Assembly: GCF_000419585.1 (NCBI RefSeq)
Contig: NZ_ATTH01000001.1
Location: forward strand, 1,386,005-1,450,004
DNA length: 64,000 nt
From: Salisaeta longa DSM 21114
GTDB lineage: Bacteria; Bacteroidota; Rhodothermia; Rhodothermales; Salinibacteraceae
Direction: 5' to 3'
Both the position numbers and the translations under genes were made by a program. Below the pieces are notes generated by a model that worked only from the letters and a program-made list of their open reading frames with translations, did not search any database and had not been told where the DNA came from. Shown here in pieces: positions 36,201 to 43,360 of this stretch. Numbering within the stretch: the stretch's first letter is position 1; every line of letters starts with the position of its first letter.

Positions 36201-38012
36201 GGTCAAAGCCTCTACGCGAGCCTCATCGGTTCGCACAAACTTCTGGAATACGCTATCTTTTTCTTGCCTCCGTTCAACATGCCCAATGGATGGGTATTCA
36301 ATGCGACGTGCGAACACGCGCCGCTTGGGCCACTGCGGCGCATCGCTCGCTTCTATGTCGTCGGGGTAGGTGAGTGTCAGGCGTAGGGGAGACGATGTAG
36401 AGGAGGCATAGGCTTCAGGAGAGGCGCAGGCTTCAGTGCCGGATGCCGTTTTGCATTCCGGTTCGCCTGCCATCTCAGACGCATTCGACGCAGGAAGCGC
36501 CCAAGGGCCGCGAATGTCAATATCGGCTTCTCCGGGATCTGAAACAGCGCAGATTTGAATCGTGGAGACGTTTTCGCCATCGCGAAGGGTGGCCAACTGG
36601 TGTAGCAGCGTCGTGAGATCGTCGCAGATAAGCCGGGCGATCTCGTCTGCCAATCCTTCGAGATGCACACGCACCTGCTGGCTTCCGTCGCACTCCGTCA
36701 TGGAGGCTTCCTGCTGGAGCAGCCACCAGACCAGGACAATCTGAATGTGCGCGGCGTGGATGAGGCTTCGATTCAGGCGTAGAAGTTGAAGCGGGCGTTG
36801 ACCGATGTTTCCCGCTACTTTTGCTAAATCGGCGGATAGGGGAGTGCTTAACGCATCACGGAGCGCCTCAGCATCCACGTCTTCCCAAGGAACCGCATCG
36901 ATCATGATGCGAATCGTTGGTCCGTCTTCTGAGGACGTAGCACCGGCTTCCGGGATGTAATGATCGAGCATTCCTTCGCTGAGTTGCAGCGACGCCCGAG
37001 TAGGGTACCCACGGCAAAGATAGTTGTAGGCAACCGCAAGAGAAGAATCGACCGGATCCGGTGGCGGAGTCCTCCGCAGTTCCGGCACGTAGAACTGTCC
37101 GACCCGCTGGTAGAACGCATCCAGAGGATGCGAGTCCACTTCTGAATCGCTTTTGACGTCGCCAAGGTCCTCGGTCTGGCCGATGCGCCCAGCGTCCTCA
37201 TCATGCTCGTCCTCCGCATCGCCCATCGGGGCATCCGCTTCGTCGTCATCAAGGGTACGGAGGATCGACCGGATCGTATCATCCACCTCATCGATGATGA
37301 ATGCTTCCTGTGAGGGCAGTCTTTCTTTGACGTCTCTGGAAGAATCGACGTCTGGACCGGCCTCTTTCTCATTGGTTGAGGTCTGATCTATGGCTCCGAC
37401 CGACGCACCTGCTTTCTCCCATGAGGGACCCGGCTGCTCCGGAGTGAGAACATCTCGCGCTACGAGTTTCCAAAAGCACGAAACGAGTCTCTGAACTGCA
37501 GTGCGTGTTCGATGCGTGCTTGACGCGGGCCGGCCTGTGAGTTGTGCATAAAGAGCGATCACGTCGGACGCGCTGTCCTCGTTAGCAGAGAGGAGACCAG
37601 CCCCAATGGACGCATGCTTTGTGCACAGCACGGGAACCTGTGCTAAAGGGGTATCCAGGCCAGCGCGGTGAAACTCCGCGAGCAAAATCCCGAGTTGTGC
37701 GGGAGCATCGTGGACAACAAGAAGGTCAACATCGCGCAGCCGGTCGTTCAGGCGGGTAAGGATGTCTTTTGGCTTTCTTCCGGCCGATACCGCTTGCTCC
37801 ATCGTCATTCCGTGAGCCTTTAGGGTGCATTCTGGAAACTCAAATTCATTGGGCGTTACCAGAAAGGCTTTGCCGTCGAGAGACTTCCGGTCGTCTGAGT
37901 ACGGTTGCCACGCAACTTCCACCAAGTGCGGCCCGTCTTGTAGGTCCTGCCCAAGCGGCACTCCGAACCGGGGGACGCGCGCGGTCGCTTCCGTGGCGAG
38001 GAAAAGAATCAT
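33264..38012 (-). CDS. RecQ-family helicase fused to degenerate DEDDh exonuclease-like domain
   Basis: About 1,582 residues. Residues ~1-190 align with DnaQ-like exonucleases: FLATEATARVP in place of FLDTET, LKAHGMT, LLVVHDAPAQLGIL in place of the HNxxFD motif, VLCTKHAS, and HRTRTAV in place of HxALxD. All three catalytic Asp positions are changed. Residues ~190-600 contain an acidic linker and unknown helical regions. RecQ helicase core ~610-1050: LLPTGGGKSLTFQL, VVDEAHCVSEWGHDFR, GLTATAS, ATKAFGMGIDKPNLRF, QEAGRAGRDG. The ~530-residue C-terminus has CYGC but no recognised RQC or HRDC domain. Start ATG 38012 (a TTG at 38027 is possible). Operon with the coiled-coil gene. Confidence 0.88.
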   Translation of the reverse strand: MILFLATEATARVPRFGVPLGQDLQDGPHLVEVAWQPYSDDRKSLDGKAFLVTPNEFEFPECTLKAHGMTMEQAVSAGRKPKDILTRLNDRLRDVDLLVVHDAPAQLGILLAEFHRAGLDTPLAQVPVLCTKHASIGAGLLSANEDSASDVIALYAQLTGRPASSTHRTRTAVQRLVSCFWKLVARDVLTPEQPGPSWEKAGASVGAIDQTSTNEKEAGPDVDSSRDVKERLPSQEAFIIDEVDDTIRSILRTLDDDEADAPMGDAEDEHDEDAGRIGQTEDLGDVKSDSEVDSHPLDAFYQRVGQFYVPELRRTPPPDPVDSSLAVAYNYLCRGYPTRASLQLSEGMLDHYIPEAGATSSEDGPTIRIMIDAVPWEDVDAEALRDALSTPLSADLAKVAGNIGQRPLQLLRLNRSLIHAAHIQIVLVWWLLQQEASMTECDGSQQVRVHLEGLADEIARLICDDLTTLLHQLATLRDGENVSTIQICAVSDPGEADIDIRGPWALPASNASEMAGEPECKTASGTEACASPEAYASSTSSPLRLTLTYPDDIEASDAPQWPKRRVFARRIEYPSIGHVERRQEKDSVFQKFVRTDEARVEALTYFLQNALRKRDFYPGQLPIINRALQGKDVIGLLPTGGGKSLTFQLCGLLQPGTTVIVDPLNSLMKDQYDALCEEGLSASDFINSFYSTDEKTRVREDVVAGRLGFLFIAPERLQMPRYRAMFENSQRNGVRFSCGVVDEAHCVSEWGHDFRHVYLHLASNLQRYCSGSASGSATGDEGDESTACLPLFGLTATASFDVLADVQRELRVGEDAIITLPAEAIDREELHFRILPIDADVGEGLPFYRRERRLGGPKYEAAEKFIRSVPAELHKLNPDSEDHLPPDVDTFFGTDGAGTYPNAGIVFCPTKSPTLANGVLALRNGKKGRRGLVDRIDSLEIVTFFGRQDDDTVKQPVVQKTAKESQDNQRLFLQDRANLMIATKAFGMGIDKPNLRFTLHYSTPGSVENFYQEAGRAGRDGQPALCGILYHPRDIEMNRDFHRNSFKGIAREKEILTELLEEVRYEDRFFLRLVEQKVRDQSDTYVRLNLFPTEGGTDPFLLYVNGKWRDTKADRVCYGCLHLRDLSQFKPRRYPQNADPQTAQNILECVRTVIQEESDTDTYVDFLTRVQAPGILRVLREQENRQTHELRVGFTSNTVQEMTKRLEEIGALKGGKSYEIKDEVVRAAYNFSHSEDEFTGRLHFQYERYFDVRDLERSLSLDEETAAFLRANYLKIRNPNDTERALYRLSILGIIDDYDIDYAASVYNVRFQGKPDSEYRRSLETYFRRYLGEESTNERLRQMEASEIEPPDTDSPITDSMIRRCLWAQTEFVYDEIKQKREQSIKYMDTLCREAIEQGEQHFRDSIVYYFTSKYARDKYLPAALDMGKIESPEIARTYINYVFNPPDEMGGQIDNAKHLRGACARLQTSLRGQNAVLDVLNAFSILVLNSVQYDDNSTNNDSKAVKPSEEALDAYQQGFRSFARKPSVAWTDVLDTIQHFHEHLRKISPDIERSLRPKRNALLVERTAKRLATLNETLDIL

Positions 38013-38069
38013 GGTCTTCGGTTTCAATCTGCGGCGTACGAAAGGGGCGGCACGTCTATTCCTGCGCGT

Positions 38070-39215
38070 CTACTGTCCCGGCCCCTTTTCCTGAGTGCGG
38101 TTGTGACGTCTGCCCGTCAGGGGCCGCTCCGAAAACCACTGGCGGATCACAGCTTCGGCGGGTTTGCCCTGCGGCGTGTAGTCGATGGCCCGCTCGTCGT
38201 AGAACGCCTCATCGTGGCGGTGCCACTTCCACAGGAGGGCGCCCGAAAACCACGGCTCGTTCCATACCGACTGAAAGAACGCTCGGTAGAGACGCGCTTG
38301 CAGCTTGGGGGCAGGCGTCATCGTTGCTTGTTCGCCGGACGTCGGCCACGCCCACGGTTGCTGGGCGGCATGAGGCGCGCTCCGGTAGCCGATCTCCGTA
38401 AACAGCACCGGTCGACCGTGCGCGCGGGCTTCGACGGCCAGAGCCGCCTTGTAGGGCGTCCATCGACGTTTGAGAGAAGCTACCGAAACGGACCCACGCG
38501 CTGCCGCTAGCGGGAAGTATGCCTGAACGCCGATCCGGTCGAGGGCCTCCCAGAACGGGATCTGGCCGAATGTCCCGAAGTTGGCCGCATACGTCAGTTC
38601 GCCACTGTAGACGTCGCGCACGTCTGCGATCAATTCGCGCCAGAAGCCGGGATGCGACGCGGCCAACCGGTCGGTTTCGGTGCCAACGCAGAACACGTCC
38701 GCCTCCAGCCGTTCGGCCATTCGGGCGTAGTGCATCAGGTGCTCGCGGTACCCGGCTTTCCACTGGTCCCACTCTGGACCCTCTTCAAACGTGATGTTTT
38801 GAAGCCAGCCTTTTGTGTCGTCACGGAGCCAGAGTTGAGGTTTGAGTACCAGGTCGATCCCGCGCTTGTCGAGCGCACGGGCAATCGAACGGATGCCCTG
38901 ATCGTTTTCGGTGGCCCACCCCGATCCGTAGTTGGCCTGAAAGACGGGCGTCTCGGCGTCCTGCTGGAAGATGTAGGGCACAATTGCCACATGACTGATG
39001 CCCAGCCGTTCGAGGTGGTCGTACGTGACCGGGCCGGGGCGGTCTTTGGCATCGAGCGTGACGCCCTGAATGCCTGCGGCCGGGGGCGGGTCATCGGCAA
39101 ACCACGCTTGCACGGGGAGACCAACGGCGAACGAGAGGCCGAGGGCACCGAGCAACAACAGCAGGACCGCACCGAGGATGAACATCGGGATCGTAGTCAG
39201 AGAGCGCAGATTCAT
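38070..39215 (-). CDS. GH113-like TIM-barrel protein, membrane-anchored
   Basis: 381 residues: one N-terminal transmembrane/signal helix (MFILGAVLLLLLGALGLSFAVG), then a glycoside-hydrolase-like barrel resembling family 113 (mannanase-type). Visible features: GVTLDAKDRPGPVTYDHLERL, GIDLVLKPQLWL, VFCVGTETDRLA (candidate acid/base Glu), YAANFGTFGQIPFWEALDRI, VLFTEIGYRS (candidate nucleophile Glu) and SGALLWKWHRHD. Activity not proven. It starts at ATG 39215 and lies just upstream of the helicase gene on the same strand, within the repeat-bounded segment. Confidence 0.7.
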   Translation of the reverse strand: MNLRSLTTIPMFILGAVLLLLLGALGLSFAVGLPVQAWFADDPPPAAGIQGVTLDAKDRPGPVTYDHLERLGISHVAIVPYIFQQDAETPVFQANYGSGWATENDQGIRSIARALDKRGIDLVLKPQLWLRDDTKGWLQNITFEEGPEWDQWKAGYREHLMHYARMAERLEADVFCVGTETDRLAASHPGFWRELIADVRDVYSGELTYAANFGTFGQIPFWEALDRIGVQAYFPLAAARGSVSVASLKRRWTPYKAALAVEARAHGRPVLFTEIGYRSAPHAAQQPWAWPTSGEQATMTPAPKLQARLYRAFFQSVWNEPWFSGALLWKWHRHDEAFYDERAIDYTPQGKPAEAVIRQWFSERPLTGRRHNRTQEKGPGQ

Positions 39216-39310
39216 TGGTAAAAGGCAGATAGAGAGGGAATGGATGCGGAGACAACGGAATGCTACGCACAGGTCCACGTGCGATCAGCGCTTGCTGCCA
39301 GCCTTTGCGA

Positions 39311-40042
39311 TCAATAGGTTGCCCATTCACTCCAGTACAGAACGCGCGATCGACTTTTGTGAAAGGCAATCCCGTAAGCGACTTCGTCCTGCTGTGGTCC
39401 GGCATCCTCGCCATCAAGATCGGGATCCCCGTATCGGTGCGGCTGGGCTTTGAAAAAGTAGCCGACGTAGTTGGACGCAGACGCACTATCGTTCGCGAAC
39501 CTCGGAAGACGTAGCGGCGCCTTGCTTGGCTTCACCCCAGATCGATGCTCCAAAACGACGGGTTTGTTGGACGTGGAGTCTCTCCATGTGACCACGTACG
39601 CTGCCTTCGGGTCGGCTTCTTGGTAGATCGTCTGTGCTCGCTCCGGCGATACGTCGATCACCAGAAGGATCTGGTGGTGAATGTCAGGGAAATGGTATCG
39701 GTACGATCTGAATTGGCGCACCTGCTGTTTGGCAACGGTGGGGGGAAAATGGGCGACTTTTGTCGAGTCGTACCACGCAGCGAGCGTGTCCTCATAGTCT
39801 TCGATGTCCGTGGTACGCGTGTAAGCTCCTCCACCGGAGAGAGCAACGTAGAAAACGATCATAGACACCCCCGTCAACGCTACCACAGGCCACACAAAGG
39901 CACCGAGAGCCTGACGGGCAACGCCTTTCCATGAGAGACTGCCCCACTTCCGGTAGAGCGTCGCCAGCATCCAGAGGCTGGGGCCAAAGCAAACGAGTGC
40001 GGTGCCGACAATGATCGCACCACCAAGAAGCGTATCCATCAT
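39311..40042 (-). CDS. Membrane protein of unknown function (island cargo)
   Basis: 243 residues: two N-terminal transmembrane helices (AIIVGTALVCFGPSLWMLATL; LGAFVWPVVALTGVSMIVFYVAL) followed by a ~170-residue extracytoplasmic domain with WYDSTKVAHFPPTVAKQQVRQF and AYVVTWRDSTS, ending in a Tyr/Trp-rich tail. No family recognised. ATG 40042 or 40039. First gene of a leftward series with the GH113-like protein, helicase and coiled-coil protein (gap 95 bases to the next). Confidence 0.6.
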   Translation of the reverse strand: MMDTLLGGAIIVGTALVCFGPSLWMLATLYRKWGSLSWKGVARQALGAFVWPVVALTGVSMIVFYVALSGGGAYTRTTDIEDYEDTLAAWYDSTKVAHFPPTVAKQQVRQFRSYRYHFPDIHHQILLVIDVSPERAQTIYQEADPKAAYVVTWRDSTSNKPVVLEHRSGVKPSKAPLRLPRFANDSASASNYVGYFFKAQPHRYGDPDLDGEDAGPQQDEVAYGIAFHKSRSRVLYWSEWATY

Positions 40043-40282
40043 GTTGAAACGAAGACCTGTTAACGTTGAAGTGGACTTTGCCGGGAGACGCAATTAGGCG
40101 CCTGGAACCTGGATGCGCAACCCGTACCGAGCGACGTGGACTTGCGAGCAGAGGTAGTCATCTACTTTCGAGCACTCGGCAGATGACATCGAGCGTGATG
40201 TGACGAGTAAGACTGTTGTAGGCCTTTTTGTTTCATATGAGCTCCTCCCCGCCCCATGCTGAAGCCTACACAGCCACACAGA
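40043..40282. other. Gene-free right margin of island
   Basis: Upstream region of the leftward island genes, so it should contain their promoter. A 61-codon open frame (40094-40279, minus) has no protein-like features and was not called. No RNA gene or integrase fragment seen. Confidence 0.45.
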
Positions 40283-40356
40283 ATGTCGCTGCGCGCCGCC
40301 GCTTCTCAGATCCGAGGGGCGGCGGCGCTACATGTTGCGCCTGTAATTTACGCGGG
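40283..40356 (+). repeat. Right 74-bp direct repeat bounding the island
   Basis: Differs from 32144-32217 at two positions. Its last 13 bases, TAATTTACGCGGG (40344-40356), are duplicated immediately again at 40357-40369, where they form the stop-codon end of the brp/blh gene. This arrangement suggests that the junction lies within or beside this 13-mer. Confidence 0.85.
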
Positions 40357-40360
40357 TAAT

Positions 40361-41311
40361 TTACGCGGGCGGCGGGTCGGTGCGGTACAAGCCCTCCACC
40401 ACAAGCATGTGCGGCAGCGTAAGCACGCTAATCAGGATGAACAGCAGCGCAATCATCCGGTGCTGCAGGCCAAACGACTGGGTGACGGCGTAGAGCACGC
40501 CAAGGCCAACAAATGACAGCAGCGTGTACAAAGCCGCCTTCTGGTAAAAGCCGCGGAGCGTCGTGGGCCCTTGGCGCGTTCGAAAGAAACGTAGCAGCTC
40601 CAGGATGTGCCCCAGCGAGTGCCAGAGTCCAAAGTAGACGGCAAACGCGACCAGCGGGTGCACCACCACAAATAGCGCCGTGAGCACCGCCGTATTGAGG
40701 CCTTCGCGCCACCCGCCGGCGGGCGCGTTCAGCGCTGCCGCGAAGCCCAACACCACAACGTGCTGCGCCACGAGTACCACGAGCGTGGTCGTCTGGTACG
40801 TGGTGCAGAGCGCCCACTGGGCCGGGTGCAGCCCCGCGAGGGCCGCGAAGATCGGATCGACGAGCGCCGGATGCGCGGCCACCGGCAGGCCCACCAAGAG
40901 CGCCCCGCGCGACAGGTACAGTGCCACGTCGAGGCCCCGCGGCGCCCGCCAGTACGCCAGGTCGGCCTGCCCAAAGTGGTACATGGTGAGCAGAAAGAAC
41001 AGCGCCAGCGCAGCCACCGGCGCCACATACCACACCGCCCCGTACGCCGCCATCAGCGCCGCGTAGGTGCCATAAAACGCCACGTGGCCCTTCCACGAAC
41101 CACCCGTATCAAACAGGCGAGCGGCCACCAAGTGATCGACCGCCCCGTGCGGAATGCCGGTAAGCACCAGCGCGGCCCCAAGCAGCGCGAGCGTCAAGCC
41201 ATTCAGCACAAACGGCTGCCACAGCGCCCACAGCGTAACAGCTAACGTACACGCAAGCACCCCCGCATACACCGGTGTAGCACGCAGCGAAATCGATTCA
41301 TCAGCAGACAT
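40361..41311 (-). CDS. blh: Brp/Blh-family beta-carotene 15,15'-dioxygenase
   Basis: 316 residues, eight or so transmembrane helices. Conserved iron-ligand histidines: TGIPHGAVDHLV, LTMYHFGQAD, YFGLWHSLGHILE, LTLPHMLVVEGLY. Splits beta-carotene into two retinal molecules, the cofactor of microbial rhodopsins; no rhodopsin gene is in the window. Its last codons lie inside the 13-bp sequence next to the right island repeat, so its 3' end may have been rebuilt by the insertion. Start ATG 41311. Confidence 0.9.
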   Translation of the reverse strand: MSADESISLRATPVYAGVLACTLAVTLWALWQPFVLNGLTLALLGAALVLTGIPHGAVDHLVAARLFDTGGSWKGHVAFYGTYAALMAAYGAVWYVAPVAALALFFLLTMYHFGQADLAYWRAPRGLDVALYLSRGALLVGLPVAAHPALVDPIFAALAGLHPAQWALCTTYQTTTLVVLVAQHVVVLGFAAALNAPAGGWREGLNTAVLTALFVVVHPLVAFAVYFGLWHSLGHILELLRFFRTRQGPTTLRGFYQKAALYTLLSFVGLGVLYAVTQSFGLQHRMIALLFILISVLTLPHMLVVEGLYRTDPPPA

Positions 41312-41503
41312 GGCGTTCTTTCAGAGCCTTCAAGAAATCATGGGCTGCTCGTAGTATAGCAGGCACGGCGCCCGCTTCCAACCGCAGTGACAAGCAAATT
41401 ACAGCCGCCACAGCGCCCGCGAAGCCGCCTCCTCACGAACACGCGGCTGCACGGCGCGTTGCAGCGTAGAGATTCACAATACTGAACCAAATAGCACAGC
41501 ACC

Positions 41504-41974
41504 GTGGCACAAGCGAAGAAAGGAGACGAAGTCTTGGTGCACTACACCGGACGGCTCGAAGACGGCAACGTGTTCGACGAGTCGCAAGACGAGCCCCTGC
41601 GCTTTACGATAGGCGAGCAACGGGTTATTCCGGGCTTTGAAGAGGCCGTGACCGGCATGGAACCCGGTGATTCGAAGACGACAGAAATCCCGCCGAAGGA
41701 GGCCTACGGGGAGCACCGCGAGGACATGGTGATGGAGCTGGAGCGCGAGCAGCTGCCCGACGACCTGGAGCCCGAGGTTGGCGCGCAGCTTACGCTGCGC
41801 CTTGAAGACGGCCGTCAGGTGCCGGTGTTTATCGCGGCCCTCGGCGAAGAGTCCGTTACCATCGACGCGAACCATCCGCTCGCCGGACGCACCCTCACCT
41901 TCGATCTGGAGCTGGTTGACATTGCTTCCAACGGTGAAAGCAGCGATGGCGAATCGAACATCATCACGCCGTGA
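41504..41974 (+). CDS. SlyD-like FKBP-type peptidyl-prolyl isomerase
   Basis: 156 residues, GTG start. FKBP halves (VLVHYTGRLEDGNVFDES, IPGFEEAVTGMEPGDSKTTE) flank an IF-type insert (YGEHREDMVMELEREQLPDD, VPVFIAALGEESVTIDANHPLAG). The residue DxNHPLAG is the SlyD hallmark. No His-rich metal-binding tail is present. Folding helper and chaperone in the cytoplasm. Confidence 0.92.
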   Translation: MAQAKKGDEVLVHYTGRLEDGNVFDESQDEPLRFTIGEQRVIPGFEEAVTGMEPGDSKTTEIPPKEAYGEHREDMVMELEREQLPDDLEPEVGAQLTLRLEDGRQVPVFIAALGEESVTIDANHPLAGRTLTFDLELVDIASNGESSDGESNIITP

Positions 41975-42000
41975 GTCCTTCCCCTGCGTGATGCGACATG

Positions 42001-42035
42001 AGCCTCTGCATCCTTCCGGTGCAGGGGCTTTTTTG
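42001..42035 (+). terminator. Intrinsic terminator after FKBP gene
   Basis: AGCCTCTGCA (42001-42010) pairs with TGCAGGGGCT (42020-42029), with one G-T pair, followed by a run of six T. Starts 27 bases after the stop codon. Confidence 0.9.
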
Positions 42036-42130
42036 TATGATGCTGCACGGCTACGCCCCTCGGAATCTTTTGTGCGGGTTGCTTCGTGCACGTCGCGTAC
42101 CGCTTGTTCATCCAACCCCACGCAACGCTT

Positions 42131-43237
42131 ATGCCTACGATGGAATCTACGCCGGTTGACAAAAGCCAGCGCCTCTACAACTTTTCCGCCGGTCCGGCAG
42201 CGCTTCCAGAAGACGTGCTCCTTGAGGCCCGCGAAGAGCTTCCCGTGTACGACCACGTGGGCGCGTCGGTTATGGAAATCAGCCACCGCTCGGCGGCCTA
42301 CGACGAAATTGAGGCCGGCGCCCGCGCCCACATCCGGGCCTTGCTCGACCTCGACGACGACTGGCACATCCTCTTCCTGCAGGGCGGCGCGTCGATGCAG
42401 TTCTACCAGGTGCCGCTCAACTTCTTGCCCGAAGACGGCGTGGCCGACTACGTCATCACCGGGCGCTGGGGCACGAAGGCCATTAAAGAGGCGAAGCGCG
42501 TGGGCACCGCGCATGTGGCCGCCTCCAGCGAGGACGATAACTTTAGCCACATCCCGGCTCAGGAGACGTGGGACCTGCACCCCGACGCGGCCTACGTGCA
42601 CATCACCACCAACGAAACGGTAAACGGCAACCAGTACGGCTTCGACCCGCAGCTCGACGTGCCCGTCGTCACCGACGCCTCCAGCGAGTTCCTGAGCCGC
42701 CCGATGAACCTCGACAGCTACGGCCTCATCTACGCCGGTGCGCAGAAAAACATCGGCCCGGCCGGCGTCACCATCGTGCTCGTCCACGACGACTTTTTGC
42801 AGCGGCGCAAGCAGCCCCTGCCCACCATGCTCGACTACGGCACCCACGCCGAACGCCGCTTCAACACGCCGCCGGTGTTTCCCATCTACATGGTGGAGAA
42901 GGTGGGCCGCTGGCTGCTCGACCAGGGCGGACTCGACGCCATTGCCGCGCTGAACGAGCGGAAGGCGCAAAAGCTGTACGACCGCCTCGACCGCAACGAC
43001 TTTTACCGCGGCACGGTCGACGAAGGTGCCCGCTCGCGCATGAACGTCACCTTCCGCCTGCACGATGCCGACCTCGAACCGGTCTTCATCAAAGAAGCGT
43101 CCGCTGAAGGGCTCATGAGCCTGAAGGGCCATCGCAGCGTAGGCGGCATGCGCGCGTCCATTTACAACGCCATGCCCGAGGACGGCGTGGATGCCCTGGT
43201 GGCATTCATGGATGAATTTGAGCGCACCCACGGCTGA
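42131..43237 (+). CDS. serC: Phosphoserine aminotransferase
   Basis: 368 residues. SerC landmarks: YNFSAGPAALPEDVL, ISHRSAAYDEI, LFLQGGASMQFYQVPLNFL, TNETVNGNQY, VTDASSEFLSRP, and the PLP lysine in YAGAQKNIGPAGV. C-terminal MSLKGHRSVGGMRASIYNAM. Makes 3-phosphoserine, which could feed the CysM reaction encoded near 61.5 kb if that enzyme uses O-phosphoserine. Start ATG 42131. Confidence 0.95.
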   Translation: MPTMESTPVDKSQRLYNFSAGPAALPEDVLLEAREELPVYDHVGASVMEISHRSAAYDEIEAGARAHIRALLDLDDDWHILFLQGGASMQFYQVPLNFLPEDGVADYVITGRWGTKAIKEAKRVGTAHVAASSEDDNFSHIPAQETWDLHPDAAYVHITTNETVNGNQYGFDPQLDVPVVTDASSEFLSRPMNLDSYGLIYAGAQKNIGPAGVTIVLVHDDFLQRRKQPLPTMLDYGTHAERRFNTPPVFPIYMVEKVGRWLLDQGGLDAIAALNERKAQKLYDRLDRNDFYRGTVDEGARSRMNVTFRLHDADLEPVFIKEASAEGLMSLKGHRSVGGMRASIYNAMPEDGVDALVAFMDEFERTHG

Positions 43238-43360
43238 TCGACACGCAACTTCGACGATGGTGTAAGGGGCATTGCAATCCAATGTCCCTTCACTATTTTA
43301 TAGGCACGGTGCAGCCATTGCCTGCGCCGCCCGTGCCCCTTGCAACGAGCCCCCCGTGTC

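Noticed and set aside
40094-40279. 61-codon leftward ORF next to the right repeat
   Set aside because: No domain, no upstream context, and it runs into the repeat region; likely chance.
32144-40356. Interpretation of the island as a prophage or transposon
   Set aside because: No integrase, transposase, capsid, terminase or replication gene is present; only the direct repeats support mobility.
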